Below, piece by piece: positions 1 through 9,437 of a stretch of DNA of 64,000 nt (positions within the stretch are counted from its first letter, which is position 1; every line of letters begins with the position of its first letter). The stretch is from Prorocentrum cordatum. Taxonomy: Eukaryota > Sar > Dinophyceae > Prorocentrales > Prorocentraceae. The stretch covers positions 242,612 through 306,611 of the forward strand of contig CAUYUJ010004014.1 of the NCBI GenBank assembly GCA_963575745.1, written 5' to 3'. The notes below the pieces were generated by a model. The model saw only the letters and a list, made by a program, of their open reading frames with translations, had not been told where the DNA came from and made no database searches. Made by a program: the position numbers and the translations under genes.

Positions 1-442
1 TGAAGTCCATCCCGGGCCCCGCACTCTCAGCCACAGGCTGGCCGCAACAGTGTGTGCCCCGCACGGTCAGAGAGCAAGTCAGAGGATGAGAAACCAGCCC
101 TGGGCAGCCCTGAAGACAGCCGCCAGCTCTGGGTGCCCATGCCACGGCGAGCAAAATGACCCGCCAGATGTCTGGGCGTTCCCGCTCCATTTCCACCTCC
201 ACTCTTCTCCCTTCCTGTCGACCTCCCCATTGCCCTCCCCGCTGTCCCCTTAGCACCGGTCCCTTTCATTGTTCCGGGGCTCGAGATACATCGTGGTGTG
301 GCCATGTCGTGGCCCGTTTTCGTTTCGATTCCGTTTTGCAGCAAAGGCGGAACGAACACACATAATTAGGGGAAACGAGCACATTACAAAAATTACGAGC
401 ATCACGGTTTGGGTACACCTTTGTAGTATTAGTTAGTAGTGC
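1..442. other. Unassigned GC-rich flank
   Basis: No ORF with convincing codon bias, repeat or RNA gene is seen here. Short overlapping ORFs on both strands are compositional. Confidence 0.4.
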
Positions 443-451
443 AGTTATTAT

Positions 452-503
<52 letters not shown>

Positions 504-600
504 GGTGTTGTTGTTGTTGTTATTGTTATAGTTATTGTTATTGTTATTGTTATTGTTCTTGTTATTGTTATTGTTATTGTTCTTGTTGCTTTTGTTGTTT
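443..600. repeat. (TTG)n / (TTATTG)n microsatellite
   Basis: Compound trinucleotide array. It runs from TTG units through a TGG stretch near 490-505 to TTATTG and TTCTTG units. It reads as poly-Leu/Ile or poly-Thr depending on frame, so ORFs through it are artefacts. Confidence 0.9.
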
Positions 601-604
601 TCTT

Positions 605-1160
605 TCGTTCCCGTTCTTCCAAAGTGTGGTCCGTCTACTCCTCCTTACTCCACCTCCTCGACCTTATCCCCCTCCTCCTCCCCTCTTCTTCCTCCGTGCT
701 CCTTTCTTCCCCATCGTCTGATTTGGCCAAACCTGGTTCCGTGTCCGTTGTGTCTTCCGTTTTGCGGTCTTTGTTATGTTTGTCATGTCGTTCCTTCATC
801 TTCCCTCCACAATGCCGGTAGGAAGGACCTTGTTGTTTTGGCATGTTCCTGCGCCCTGTATCCTGCATCGGCGTCGTGGTGCATTGGAACTTTTTGTTTA
901 AATTGTTTATCGTAGGAAGGCTGCTGGATCGCCATCATCTAGTTGTATGGCCTGGAGGGCTCCGCGCCGACGGTCGAACCGAATCGGCAGTTCCTGGTTC
1001 GCCTGCTCAAACATCCTACGCGAAGAGTTGCCTGCCAAGTGCTTGCCATCGATCCCCATGAAGAGAATGGTTGTGCGGAAAGGGAGCCCGGCAGCAGGGC
1101 GGCATCATCTGGCTCGACAAGTTTGCAACGCCCGCATCTCGGGGCCTCTCCCCTCCACCC
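605..1160. other. Unassigned DNA
   Basis: Mixed-composition DNA. Only a weak C/T-rich patch (640-720) was noticed; nothing gene-like is supported. Confidence 0.35.
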
Positions 1161-1164
1161 TCCC

Positions 1165-1264
1165 CCTCGTCCTTCGCCTCCTCCTCCTCCTCCTGCTCCT
1201 CCTCCTCCTGCTCCTCCTCCTCCTCCTCCTGCTCCTCCTCCTCCTGCTCCTCCTCCTCCTCCTC
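1165..1264. repeat. (CTC/CTG)n microsatellite
   Basis: About 100 bp of CTC with scattered CTG units, one of more than ten polypyrimidine triplet tracts in the window. Predicted Pro-, Leu- and Ser-rich ORFs across 940-1530 are frame readings of it. Confidence 0.9.
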
Positions 1265-1898
1265 CCTCCTCGGCTCCGTGGGCCGAACAGTGCCCTCCCC
1301 CCCAGGAGGGGCGGCCGGAGGCGCTGATCGCCCGCAGCCGGTTCCTGGGCACTGGCTTCGGGGCGGCGTTCAGGCCGGGTTTTTCCGCTGCTGCGCTGCC
1401 GCACGTTGCGTCTCCGCATCCCCTTCCCAGACATGCTCGCGTCGTTTCAGAGCGTGAATTACCTACCCCGCTGTCTGTTCCAGGCGAAACCAAGCCACAC
1501 CACGCGCCTCCTCGTCAAGCGGCCTGACCAGTACAGGCTGCAATGTGGCATCGTTTGGCATCGCTTGGAAGCGAGGGTGGTCAAAAGCGAGGTAGGTTTG
1601 TTTTCCCCCTATCGTTGCAAAGATCACGTCGGCAGGTTTTGGCAGGTGTCGGCCTGCCAGGGTGTCAAAAAGGGCTCGGGACGAAAAACCGGTCTTCGGG
1701 AAAGGGTTTTGGGAATTCCGGGCACCGCACATTGAAATCATGAAGATTTTGCATGCCTGAGTTCATGGGTTGCAACTCTTGGAAGGTTCCACTCAGCATT
1801 GGTCGGGACCCAGGTTTGATCCGGCTTTCCCGCTTAATCCAGGACTTGATCCAACCATTCCTCGTAGAAGACCAGAAAACCGCATAACACCTAATGTT

Positions 1899-2033
1899 CA
1901 GAAGTCCGTGCAGACTTCTTGTGGCGGCCCTGGACCGTTTGGCCAGCGTTTCCGGTGACGCCCTTGGCGCGCTCTGCGCGCCATGAGAGGGGGGGGGGGC
2001 AGCGTGGATCCAAGAAATCCGCGCGGATTTCCG
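1899..2033. mobile_element. Family L inverted-repeat element, copy 1 (diverged)
   Basis: The left end reads CAGAAGTCCGTGCAGACTTC and the right end is its imperfect reverse complement (AAGAAATCCGCGCGGATTTC). The interior holds a GGCGCGCTCTGCGCGCC palindrome that matches the interior of the cleaner copy at 15420-15553. A shared AGTTTATGT follows both copies, so the true right end may be a little further out. No transposase is present: a MITE-like remnant. Confidence 0.5.
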
Positions 2034-2039
2034 TTAGTT

Positions 2040-2500
2040 TATGTTGATGCAGTTGCCAGGGAGGACAAACCACCCCGACCTCCATAATTGGCGTTTACCA
2101 AACGCCCCCCTGCGTATACTAGGCAGTTATGCTCTGGTCGATTCCTGTGTGCTGGGTTCGTTTACCAAAATGGCCTCACTCGTCCGGGCGCTTCTTATGA
2201 GGACGGTTTGTTTGCTCTCTAGACCTTCTTGTTCCGTTGGGTCCTCTCCTCGCTGCGCTGCTCCCCCTTGTCCCTCCCTGTCCCCCTGGACCTCCCCCGG
2301 GCCCTGACTCGCGCTCCTGCTCCTGCCCCTGCTCCTCCGCCTCGGCTCACCTCCCGCCTCCCCTCCCTCCGCCTTCTCCCCCTACTCCTTCCCCCCCCTC
2401 CTTTTCCTCCCCCCCCTCTACCTCCCCCTCCTCCTATGCCTCCTCTCCCCCCTGCTGCACCTCAGCCACCGCGTGTTCGTCCGTCGGACGCGCGCGCCTC
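2040..2500. other. Unassigned, becoming C/T-rich
   Basis: After a short unique stretch the DNA turns into a long C- and CT-rich tract (about 2255-2470) ending CACCTCAG just before an exon-like ORF. It could serve as a polypyrimidine tract plus 3' splice site, but this is inference from position only. Confidence 0.3.
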
Positions 2501-2552
2501 GCCTCGTACCCTCGTACCCTCCCCCCTGCTGCATGCGATGGCGACGGCGAGG

Positions 2553-2732
2553 GCGAGACGAGCGGCACCAGGAGCCTCCTGGCCGAGTTCGGGCGGCGCC
2601 AGCAGGGGGCCCTGCGGTTCGTGCTGCAGCAGGAGCTCGGCTCCTACCTGTCCTTCGAGGACCTCAGCGAGTTCCGGGCCGTGGTCGCCGCTGGGGGCAC
2701 CCGGGAGGATGCGGAGGAAGAGGCGAGGGAGG
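2553..2732 (+). CDS. Putative exon, unknown protein (LLAEFGRRQQGALRF...)
   Basis: The frame reading LLAEFGRRQQGALRF then ELGSYLSFEDLSEF and AVVAAGGTREDAEEE has G or C at nearly every third codon position. The other frames do not look like protein. That bias is what I expect of coding sequence in a GC-rich protist. The segment is preceded by a pyrimidine tract ending in AG and is interrupted downstream by family B element copy 1. I do not recognise the protein. The sequence is helical and mildly acidic at the end, and no catalytic motif is visible. The start is not defined, so this is an internal exon at best. The alternative is chance bias in GC-rich DNA. Confidence 0.35.
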
Positions 2733-2904
2733 GAGGGAGGGAGGGAGGGAAAGAAACACACAGACACAATTAATCGTCGATTCCCAGGAAAATATGGGAA
2801 AGTATGGGAAGTGGGGGGGAAAACAAAAACCCAGAAAATATATGAACATATGGAGAATCATTTTATGTGTGTGTATTTGTTTGTGTGTCCTTGGGCCCCT
2901 TGAG
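2733..2904 (+). mobile_element. Family B element, copy 1
   Basis: The family consensus is a G-rich left end (GAGGGGAAAAA), then ACACACAGACACAATTAATC, an AT-rich middle with CCCAGAAAATAT, and a TG-rich right part ending GTGTGTCC.TGGGCCCCTTCAT. The ends are imperfect inverted repeats (GAGGGG..ACACACA against TGTGTGT..CCCCTTC). A 15-bp direct repeat, AAGAGGCGAGGGAGG, lies on both sides (2718-2732 and 2905-2919), but the surroundings are GGGA-rich so it could be coincidental. It separates two exon-like ORFs. Confidence 0.65.
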
Positions 2905-3183
2905 AAGAGGCGAGGGAGGCGAGGAGGAGGGCGAGGGCGAAGAAAGGGACGGAAGCGAGGATGAGAAGAGCAGCGACGACAAGGAGGAGCACGTGGATGA
3001 CGGCGACGAGGATGAGGAGGACGAGCGAGGGAGAGGAGGATCGAGGAAGAGGAGAGGTTCGAAGAGGCGTCTCGCCAGCCTCTGGAGACCCGTTTCGCAC
3101 CCCAGGATTCCCGAGCATCGACCCGGGATGAAACGCTTTGCCAGGCTGGGCGTTGGGAAGGGATTCAGGATTGCCTTTGCCAG
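2905..3183 (+). CDS. Putative exon, acidic then basic unknown protein
   Basis: The open frame reads DGSEDEKSSDDKEEHVDDGD followed by DEDEEDERGRGGSRKRRGSK. The Asp and Glu codons are mixed (GAC, GAT, GAG, GAA) rather than a slipped repeat, which argues for translation. It lies between B copies 1 and 2, so the exon before, this one and the ORF after could be one gene with B elements as introns or insertions. Acidic-basic low-complexity regions are common in nuclear proteins, but nothing identifies the function. The bias weakens after about 3060. Confidence 0.3.
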
Positions 3184-3339
3184 GAGGGAAAAAAACACAC
3201 AATTAGTCGTCGATTCCCAAGAAAATATGCGAAACTATGCGATGTGGTGGGGAAGACGAAAACCCAGAAAATATTGAAATATAGTGGGAAACCAGGGATT
3301 TGTGTGTGTATTTGTTTGCGTGTCCATGGGCCCCTTCAT
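3184..3339 (+). mobile_element. Family B element, copy 2
   Basis: Same left end, AATTAGTCGTCGATTCCC, AAAACCCAGAAAATATTG and right end GGGCCCCTTCAT as the other copies. The base before it is the end of TTTGCCAG; shortly after its right end comes CTGCTTTTCAG. The pair resembles a diverged duplicated target ending in AG and would make a GA...AG intron. The downstream frame stays open in one of the joins. Confidence 0.65.
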
Positions 3340-3508
3340 CAAGAACTGCTTTTCAGCGGGCTCGACTTCGCCGCCGTCGTCCTCGTCGTCGAAGTCGTTG
3401 ATTTGGAAGTGTCATGCCGATGCGTTTCTGGAGGCTGCCGCCGCCAATGCCAGGTGCGGTGGGGGTGGTTGTCCTTGCGATGCAGTGCCGGTCTGTTGCG
3501 CAGTGCGC
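3340..3508 (+). CDS. Putative exon fragment between B copies 2 and 3
   Basis: Two overlapping frames are open. One reads LDFAAVVLVVEVVDLEV and the other SLIWKCHADAFLEAAAANAR. The first is the frame that continues from the upstream acidic ORF if B copy 2 is removed from AG to AG. Codon bias does not separate them clearly. Product unknown. Confidence 0.2.
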
Positions 3509-3675
3509 GAGGGGAAAAACACGCAGACACAATTAATCGTCAATTCCCATGAAAATATAGGAAACATCTGGGAAGCGGGGAGGGGGAGACGAAACTCCAG
3601 AAAATATATACGAAAATATGGGGGTCTTGGGATTTGCGCGTATTCATTTGTGCGTCTAGTCCCTGGGCCCTTCAT
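3509..3675 (+). mobile_element. Family B element, copy 3
   Basis: It carries GAGGGGAAAAACACGCAGAC, ACACAATTAATCGTCAATTC, ACTCCAGAAAATATATAC and the GGGCCCTTCAT right end. The TG-rich part has decayed to GCGCGTATTCATTTGTGCG. No clear target duplication was found. Confidence 0.6.
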
Positions 3676-3825
3676 GATTCTGGTTCCGCCTGCGGGCCGA
3701 ATGTGGTTTGAGGAGGCCCAGGGAGGTGCGAAGCGCGCAGCGCCAACCACGGCGACCACAGCAGAACGTGTGTGCTTTGCAACGCAGGTGCCTGTTCATT
3801 GCATATGTTTGAAGTGCAGTTTTGA

Positions 3826-3946
3826 AGGGCGCCCTCGAGGGCGCGAAGGTATTCGCACTTCGCGCTTCGTTCTTCCCTGGGAGGCGGCGCGAGAGCGCGA
3901 AGTTATTCGCACTTCGCGCAGCGCGAAGCGCGAAGTTGGGAGCCCT
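3826..3946. repeat. Family K GCGCGAAG palindromic repeat, copy 1
   Basis: Clustered CTTCGCGC / GCGCGAAG motifs in both orientations form several possible stems. A related cluster lies at 26741-26866 with the same GGGCGCGAAG start and GCGCGAAGT end. Confidence 0.45.
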
Positions 3947-3949
3947 TGG

Positions 3950-4545
3950 ATTTGGTCTGGTTGGGGAAGGTCTTCGCTGTTCTGGTCTGAGCCTGGCTGG
4001 TCTGGATGGCTGCCTGGTACGGCTTGGCTGCCTGGTACGGCTTCGCTGCCTGATCTGCCTGGTTTCACCAGCCTCGAACTTATCCCTATCCCTAGGATTG
4101 ACACGCCAAAAGGCGATGACAATCGTAGGGATGCGCCCTGAAAAACTAAGGGAATCCCTAAGCTTGGCATTGTGATGAGGCGATGCCCAGCGTAGGGATA
4201 GGGATATGTTCCAGGCTGGTAAGGTATGGTTATTGCACTTTGCTTCTGGACTGGCTGGTCTTATCGGTTGGTCTGGGTGCTTCAGCATCGCCTTTTTGTG
4301 CGCAATCCACTCTGAATCCTGCCACTGTTGGTTGTCTGGATGCTCTGCTGAGTCTCGGCTGGGCTCGGCTAGTCTCGATGGCTGGCTGGTTGGTTCCTGT
4401 GCGAGTTTCAGCGCTGGGCTGGCTGTGATCATATCTGGTTGGTCTGCTTGGTTGGTTTGCTTGGTTTGGCGAGTATGTCATCTGGTTCGCCTGGTCTGGT
4501 TTGCTTGGTCTGGTCTTGTTGATTGGTTGGTCTTGGTTGTTTGAT
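3950..4545. repeat. Degenerate CTGGTC/TTGGT repeat region
   Basis: Loose tandem reiteration of CTGGT, GGCTGGTCT and GGTTGGT over about 600 bp. It is split by family H element copy 1 at about 4064-4222. Low-complexity; no coding bias. Confidence 0.55.
4064..4222. mobile_element. Family H inverted-repeat element, copy 1
   Basis: Ends are near-perfect inverted repeats of about 28 bp: ACCAGCCTCGAACTTATCCC on the left and the complement of ACCAGCCTGGAACATATCCC on the right. The second copy is at 48858-49015. No clean target duplication is visible here, perhaps because the insertion lies in a TGGT-rich repeat. Confidence 0.75.
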
Positions 4546-4549
4546 TTAT

Positions 4550-6050
4550 CAGCAACTGCGAACGCATGACCGGCATCAACACCCAGAGGAGAAAATTCCG
4601 ATGAGGATCAGGGGGAGGAGGGGAGGGGAGAACCTGCGTCAGCCGCCGTATCAGTTGTCATGCCCCAAAGCAAAGTGTGGCACTGGGGCCCAGGAGCGTT
4701 TCTCTTCTAGCAGTTTAGAATAGTGGCGCGCAAATCTACTCCAAGGAAGTATTCATATGCACGGCTATTCCCTAAACGCCAATGCGTTCGATCCTCGAAT
4801 CTCGAACTCCGATGCGTCCATCCTAGATCCCCAGCGGCGGCGCTGCAGCTGCTCCTCCCCAGGACGTGGCGGGGCCGCTGACTCCGAACAGCGGGAGGGG
4901 GCACCCCAGAGCCGCAGCGGGGAGACGTGGAGGTTGATGCGGGGAGGGGCTCAGACCTCCTCGCGGCGTCGACAGAAGCACGGCGGGAGGTGTTCCGGAG
5001 TGGTCGGCGTTGGGGCGCCGTCCAGGGAACTACACCGGGGACGCGCATCAAGAAACGATGTGCTTTTTGTCAGGGTATTTTATTCTTAATTGGTTTTAGG
5101 GTTTTAACAAATGGTCGCAGCCACGCAGAGGGCGTGCGTAGCGACGCCCCAAATGCTCGGTCTCCAGTACTTCTACGTGGCGGCGCCCCCGCAGGCACGC
5201 AGAGGGCACGCGTGGCGACGGGGGCGTCGCCACGCAGAGCTTCTAAAGACCAAACATTTTGATAACCAATTGTTCCCACTACTAAAGTACCCTGGGTTTC
5301 TTGGCTCCGCGCGCTGCGCGGTGCCTTCCCGCGGCCGTCAGAGGAGCTGCTACGTTCAGGGTGCTCTGGGTTTCCCCTCAGGTGCACCCTGCGCGCGGGT
5401 TTTCAGGATTGGGTTTCTTGCGAGGGTTTCCTGCGACCGCGCCCGCACTGTACTCGGGATCGGGATGGCACATGCCCGGCGGAAGGGATCGAGACACCCG
5501 GGGGTCGGGGGCCCCCGCTGAAAAAATAGGCGCGACGCTGCGGGGAGAGGTGGGGGTGACGTGGATGGGGGGGGAGGTTGGGAGGAGTGGGGGTAGGAGA
5601 GGCAGAAGGGTGGGGTGTGCGGGGGTCTTGGCTTGGGTTGACCCTACAGGCGTCAGACAAAGGTAAAGTCAAGCTTCGCCGTACGATTCCTCGAACTCGG
5701 GATCCTCAGGCGACGCGTCCCGCTCGATCTCGATTCGACCAGGAGTACGCGAGGGGAAAGGAGGAGGGGCAGGGGAAGCAGAGGGCGATGAAGGGGGGAG
5801 GAGTGGGGCCCCGAGGCCGCCTGCCCAGCCCGCACCCCCTCCCCCACCACTCTCGCCCTGCCCTCCCGCCACCCCGCACCCGAGCCCCTCTCCTCCTTCG
5901 CCCGCCCCCTCCTGCCTGCTGCTGTCGTGTCGTCGTCGTCGCCGAGGGGGCGGCGGCCCTCTCCCTCCTGCCTGGGCCTCGCGGGGCCCATCCGCGGACG
6001 CGCGCGGGGGGCCAACCTGGAGCTCTACAGCCCTGGGTGCCGACTGTTCC
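4550..6050. other. Unassigned DNA with one perfect hairpin
   Basis: No ORF has convincing codon bias. At 5210-5235 there is a perfect 11-bp stem (GCGTGGCGACG / CGTCGCCACGC) with a 4-base GGGG loop. CACGCAGAG motifs lie on both sides. From about 5800 the DNA is C-rich. Confidence 0.35.
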
Positions 6051-6055
6051 CCGAC

Positions 6056-6127
6056 CCTGCCCGGAGGTCGTCTTCCCCCAGGACCTGGGGCTCCACAAGT
6101 TCACCGAGCACTACGCCATCGGGGGGG
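6056..6127 (+). CDS. Putative exon (EVVFPQDLGLHKFTEHYAIG)
   Basis: The frame CPEVVFPQDLGLHKFTEHYA has G or C at essentially every third position. It stops being protein-like at a G-run (ATCGGGGGGG). A second exon-like ORF at 6654-6795 also ends at ATTGGGGGGG. I do not recognise a family. It may belong to the same split gene as the ORFs at 6654 and 13755, which is speculation. Confidence 0.3.
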
Positions 6128-6653
6128 CGCCGAGGGGGGTGCTTGCCCCCACCCGCCGCTCGGCGCCTTTCTCTCCATCCCCCCCCCCCTTCCTCCTCCT
6201 CCTCCCCACACATCATCCTTCTCCTCCCTCACCCCTCGTGCGTGCCAGGTTCACTCTTGGCTCCACTCCCCATTCCACGTGCCCTCTTCTCCCTCCTCCC
6301 CTCCCAGTCCTGCTCCTCCTCTTCCTCATCATCTGGCTGCCAGTCCAGGCTGGTAGTGGGCGGGGGGGGCCCAGCGAGTCCACGTGTGAGCGGAAGCCCC
6401 TCTGGCCACCGCCTCGCCCGCTGCTCCGCTTTGCTGCCAGCCTGGACTGGCTGCCTCAGACGGTTGCGCTCAGCTTCGAGTCCTCGAGCCCTCTTCCTCC
6501 CCATCTCCATCCTGTGCCTCTCTCCTCCCCTTCCTCCTGCTCCTCCGCCCGCGCCTGCTCGCCTTCCTCCTCCCCATTCACCCTTCCTCCGTCGGTGCCT
6601 CCCCTCCAACCTCGATCCTCGATCGTGCTCCCCCCTCTCTCCCAGCCAGGAAG

Positions 6654-6795
6654 GCGGGGACAGTGCGTCGGTGGCTCCCCTCGGCCCGCCCCTGCCGTGG
6701 CGATGCCGATCTGGGTGCCGGCGAGGGAGTGGGCCTACCGCCTGCAGATGTTCGTGCCTTGGGGCATGGTCTCCTACTCGGGCACCTGGCGATTG
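6654..6795 (+). CDS. Putative exon (PIWVPAREWAYRLQMFVPWG)
   Basis: The frame reads VAMPIWVPAREWAYRLQMFV then PWGMVSYSGTWRLG. It is aromatic-rich with third positions nearly all G or C. A C/T-rich stretch ending CCCAGCCAG precedes it, as expected of a 3' splice site. The overlapping frame (VGLPPADVRALGHGLLLGHL) is also open, so frame choice rests on residue composition. Function unknown. Confidence 0.35.
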
Positions 6796-6994
6796 GGGGG
6801 GGCCCCCGACCGTCCCGACGCCACGCCCAGCCTTCTCGCGCTCCGCATCCCCGCTCCCCGACCCCACCACGGGGAAGGTCCTTGGCTTTGGGCAAGCCTC
6901 GGCTTCTGGGGGCTCTCGCTGGGCCCCAGGACTGCAGCACGGACTCGCCTTCCTGAAAGCCGGCCCCTGGGGAGGGTCGGGCGGGGCCAACTCA

Positions 6995-7140
6995 GGGACA
7001 AGATCGTTCCAGGTGTCTCTGGAGAGCTTCCGGGGAGCGTTCCGGAGCGCTCCGACGAGACCCCGGCGCCCGATCGCGTCCTCCCGAACCCCTGGATGTC
7101 AGAGATCTCCGATTCGTCCCCGTCCGATTTGGTTCCTCGT
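6995..7140. repeat. Family M element, copy 1 (diverged)
   Basis: It contains GGGAGCGTTCCGGAGCGCTC, CGGCGCCCGAT, GTCAGAGATCTCCGATTCG and GTCCGATTTGG in the same order as the copy at 15722-15852. Ends (GGGACAAGATCG / CGATTCGTCCCC) are weak inverted repeats. Confidence 0.45.
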
Positions 7141-7176
7141 GTTGGCTTCGTATTCGAAGGGGTCGAGACCTCTGGC

Positions 7177-7307
7177 TTGGCATCGCTCGGACGTGTGCGT
7201 TTTTTCCTCGGCGAGGACCATCGAGAAGCATCCTTGATCATGTGGCGAAAAAAACCACGCACGAAGCCCAAAAAAACGCAGGGAATGGACGTCCGAGCGA
7301 TTGCCAG
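7177..7307 (+). mobile_element. Family A element, copy 1
   Basis: Family A is about 131 bp. The left end is TTGGCATCGCTCGGACGTGT and the right end ACGTCCGAGCGATGGCCAG, so the terminal ~17 bp are inverted repeats. Inside are TTTTTCCTCGGCGAGGACCA, GAGCATCCTTGATCAT and CCACGCACGAAGCC. This copy has all parts with ATTGCCAG at the right. Its target duplication is not preserved. Confidence 0.85.
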
Positions 7308-7509
7308 CCGGGTGGTGCCTGCCGCGGTGCGGAAACAGGGGCACGGCGCTGGGGGTCGGGGCGCTGCGCCGCCCTGCCTCGGGGGCGCCCCTGGGACCTC
7401 GCGGGCACCTCCGGGGACACCTCCGCGCCGAGGCGGGGAGTTATCCGTAGCCACCGCCTGGGGCCTCGTCGATCCCCGGGGTCCTCGGCCAGCGGCGGAT
7501 ATGAATATC

Positions 7510-7711
7510 GCAGGCCTAGAGGTTGACACCAACACCAATTTCGGCGGTGTGCCTCCACCGAGGGAAGAAGATCCCGATCTCGGCGATGGTGGTAATATTC
7601 TGGCTTCCAAGGTGGCCGAAATGTTACCACCAACACCGAAATCTAGGACCATCTTCCCCTTTGGAGGCAACCCCCTGTGTTGGTGTTGGTGGCAATCTCC
7701 AGGCTTCCAAT
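7510..7711. mobile_element. Family G element, copy 1
   Basis: Long inverted repeats: CACCAACACCAATTTCGGCG with TCTCGGCGATGGTGGTAAT on the left, complemented by ATTACCACCAACACCGAAAT and TGTGTTGGTGTTGGTGGC on the right. AATATC before and AATATA after look like a 6-bp target duplication with one change. The second copy is at 46055-46260. Confidence 0.7.
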
Positions 7712-7714
7712 AAT

Positions 7715-8250
7715 ATAGATGTTCGCCTCCTCTCTCAGCGCTCCTCCATCCGTCGAGAACCAGAGAGCCCCTGACCCTGATGACACGATGGAGGCGTGGC
7801 CTCGCCGAGATCCACGTCTGTGCACTGGGGGCAGGCAGTCTGGACGGTCTGTTTCGACACACCCGCAGCAAGGACCCCCCTAGCCCTAATGTTTCTGGCC
7901 CTCCTGCCTTCGGGCCCCTCCCAAAGGGTTAGGGGTCCTCTTTTGGTCATGCCTCCCTCCTCCCTCCTCCCTCCCGCGAGAGGCGCCTTCAGCGCGTTGT
8001 GCTTTGGAGGGGACCAGTCGAATTCAGGTTCTGAGTGCTTCTCTGGTTTTTGGGAGAGCTTCCGAGGTGAAGCCCCGTGGGCTAGATGAGCACAGCTGCA
8101 ACGCTTGAGCCGACGTGCACCACCACCACCTCGCCCCCAACGCCACCGCCCGCGCGGGAGAACCCGGGGAGGAGGCCGAGCAGCTGGCAGCGCAGCTCGG
8201 CCTCGCGCCATTTCCTGCACCGGCCATAGCACCGACTGCTGGCACGCCTC
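7715..8250. other. Unassigned DNA
   Basis: No ORF with clear codon bias and no repeat shared with the rest of the window was found. Confidence 0.3.
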
Positions 8251-8253
8251 GCC

Positions 8254-8372
8254 CTGGCATCGCTTGGACGTGTGCATGTTCTTCTGGCGAGAACCATCGA
8301 GGACCATCCTCGACCAAGGAGCAACAAAAAAAAACGCACGAAACCAAAAACTGACTGCTGGCATGCCTCGTC
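8254..8372 (+). mobile_element. Family A element, truncated copy 2a
   Basis: The left end CTGGCATCGCTTGGACGTGT, GAGAACCATCGAGGACCATC and AACGCACGAAACC are present, but the right terminal repeat is missing. Its upstream flank (GACTGCTGGCACGCCTCG) is repeated before copy 2b, so the two arose by a ~119 bp tandem duplication. Confidence 0.7.
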
Positions 8373-8509
8373 CTGGCATCGCTTGGACGTGTGCATTTTC
8401 CTCTCGGCGAGGACCAGCGAGGACCATCCTCGACCAAGGAGCAACAAAAAAAACGCACAAAAAACCGAAACAAAAAGCACACAACATGGGCGTCCGAGCG
8501 ATGAATGAG
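8373..8509 (+). mobile_element. Family A element, copy 2b
   Basis: Both ends are present (CTGGCATCGCTTGG and GCGTCCGAGCGATGAATGAG). TCGTC precedes and TCGTG follows, a 5-bp duplication with one mismatch. It ends in AG directly before the exon-like ORF at 8510. Confidence 0.75.
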
Positions 8510-8690
8510 TCGTGGGCGCCCTGGGGCGTGGCGTCGGGCAGGCCCGCGCCGCCCCCCCCGCCCCCGGCAGAGGCCGAGGGCACCCCCGGCCACGAGCGCG
8601 CGGCCCGCCTGCGGCCGCCCAGCGACCACGGGCTCTTCGACGACGCGGGGCTGCCCGGGAGCCGCACGGAAGCGGACGACCGAACAACAC
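8510..8690 (+). CDS. Putative exon between A copy 2b and C copy 1
   Basis: The frame ESWAPWGVASGRPAPPPPPP then ERAARLRPPSDHGLFDDAGL and PGSRTEADD has G or C at almost every third codon position. It starts where a family A element ends in AG and is cut at 8691 by family C copy 1. Function is unknown; a proline-rich linker followed by an acidic stretch is visible. The C insertion would break the frame unless removed. Confidence 0.4.
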
Positions 8691-8885
8691 TCGGGGGCGG
8701 AAAAGAGGGGGGTGATGGCCAAGGGGGGGGTGGATATCATGGCGTGGGCCATGATATCTCCCCAGATTTCGTGGCACCTCTTCTTATTTCCTTACGTCCC
8801 TGGCCCCCCCGCTGGGCCGCGCACATGCCGCCGGTCATGATTTGCACCCCCCCCTCTTGGACACCCCCCTCTTGGCCGCCCCCGA
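8691..8885. mobile_element. Family C element, copy 1
   Basis: 195 bp with TCGGGGGCGG...CCGCCCCCGA ends. The inverted repeats extend about 50 bp: AAAAGAGGGGGGTGATG and GGATATCATGG on the left against CATGATTTGCACCCCCC and CTCTTGGACACCCCCC on the right. The centre carries TTACGTCCCTGGCCCCCC and GGGCCGCGCACATGCCGCC. The 5-bp target duplication AACAC is perfect (8686-8690 and 8886-8890). Confidence 0.93.
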
Positions 8886-8914
8886 AACACACACACACAC
8901 ACACACACACACAT
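8886..8914. repeat. (AC)n between C copy 1 and E copy 1
   Basis: A CA-dinucleotide run links the two elements. It starts at the right AACAC duplication of C copy 1 and ends at the left CATAC duplication of E copy 1. Confidence 0.85.
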
Positions 8915-8916
8915 AC

Positions 8917-9112
8917 TCGGGCCGGACGAAAGGGGGGGATTGGGAAAGGGGGGGGTTACGAAATGTGCTGCATGCAGCCGGTTTCGGCCTCGCCGAGGGG
9001 CCCCTTCCTCGATACATGGCCGCCTCCGGCGCCGGGAGGCGCCGGGAGAATCAGCTACGTGAGCTGATTCTCAAACCCCCCCTTTGCTATCCCCCCCTTT
9101 CGCCCGACCCGA
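8917..9112. mobile_element. Family E element, copy 1
   Basis: 196 bp with TCGGGCCGGACGAAAGGGGG at the left and TTTCGCCCGACCCGA at the right. The inverted repeats include two G-runs (GGGGGGGATTGGGAAAGG). An internal palindrome is AATCAGCTACGTGAGCTGATT, preceded by a GGCGCCGGGAGGCGCC stem. The 5-bp duplication CATAC is perfect on both sides. The second copy is 42804-42998. Confidence 0.92.
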
Positions 9113-9154
9113 CATACCCATAGGGAGGCCGTTGGGAGGAGGACTGGCTATGGG

Positions 9155-9230
9155 TATGGGTGCGGGTTGTCGGACCCTGGGGGACACTCCCGTTCGAGCG
9201 GGGATCCCTATCCGACAACACGCACCCATA
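9155..9230. repeat. Inverted repeat (TATGGGTGCGGGTTGTCGG)
   Basis: Arms 9155-9173 and 9212-9230 pair with one mismatch. A third, direct copy (CTATGGGTATGGGTGTGTG) follows at about 9248. Could fold as a hairpin with a 38-base loop. Confidence 0.6.
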
Positions 9231-9437
9231 GCACTCTCCGATCCCCCTATGGGTATGGGTGTGTGTTGTTGGTTCGTCAGAAGCAGCCTCGCGGGCCGGT
9301 CTCGGCGAGGGCGGGTTGGGCGGCGCGCACAATCGGGACCTCCTCGCGCTGCGAAACAATCACGACGGGAGGTCTTGGGCGATTTTCGGCCTCTGGGGGC
9401 TCTTCCCGGGCCTCAAAACCGGCCCCGGGGAAAGGAT

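Noticed and set aside
3340-3508. Firm exon call between B copies 2 and 3
   Set aside because: Two frames are equally open and the (GTC)n patch inflates apparent bias; reported at low confidence.
5090-5110. Telomere-like TTTTAGGGTTTTA
   Set aside because: A single occurrence without tandem repetition.
5578-7713. 711-codon plus-strand ORF
   Set aside because: It is mostly Pro/Ser/Arg low-complexity sequence from C-rich DNA. Different short frames within it have better codon bias, so the long ORF is not a single gene.
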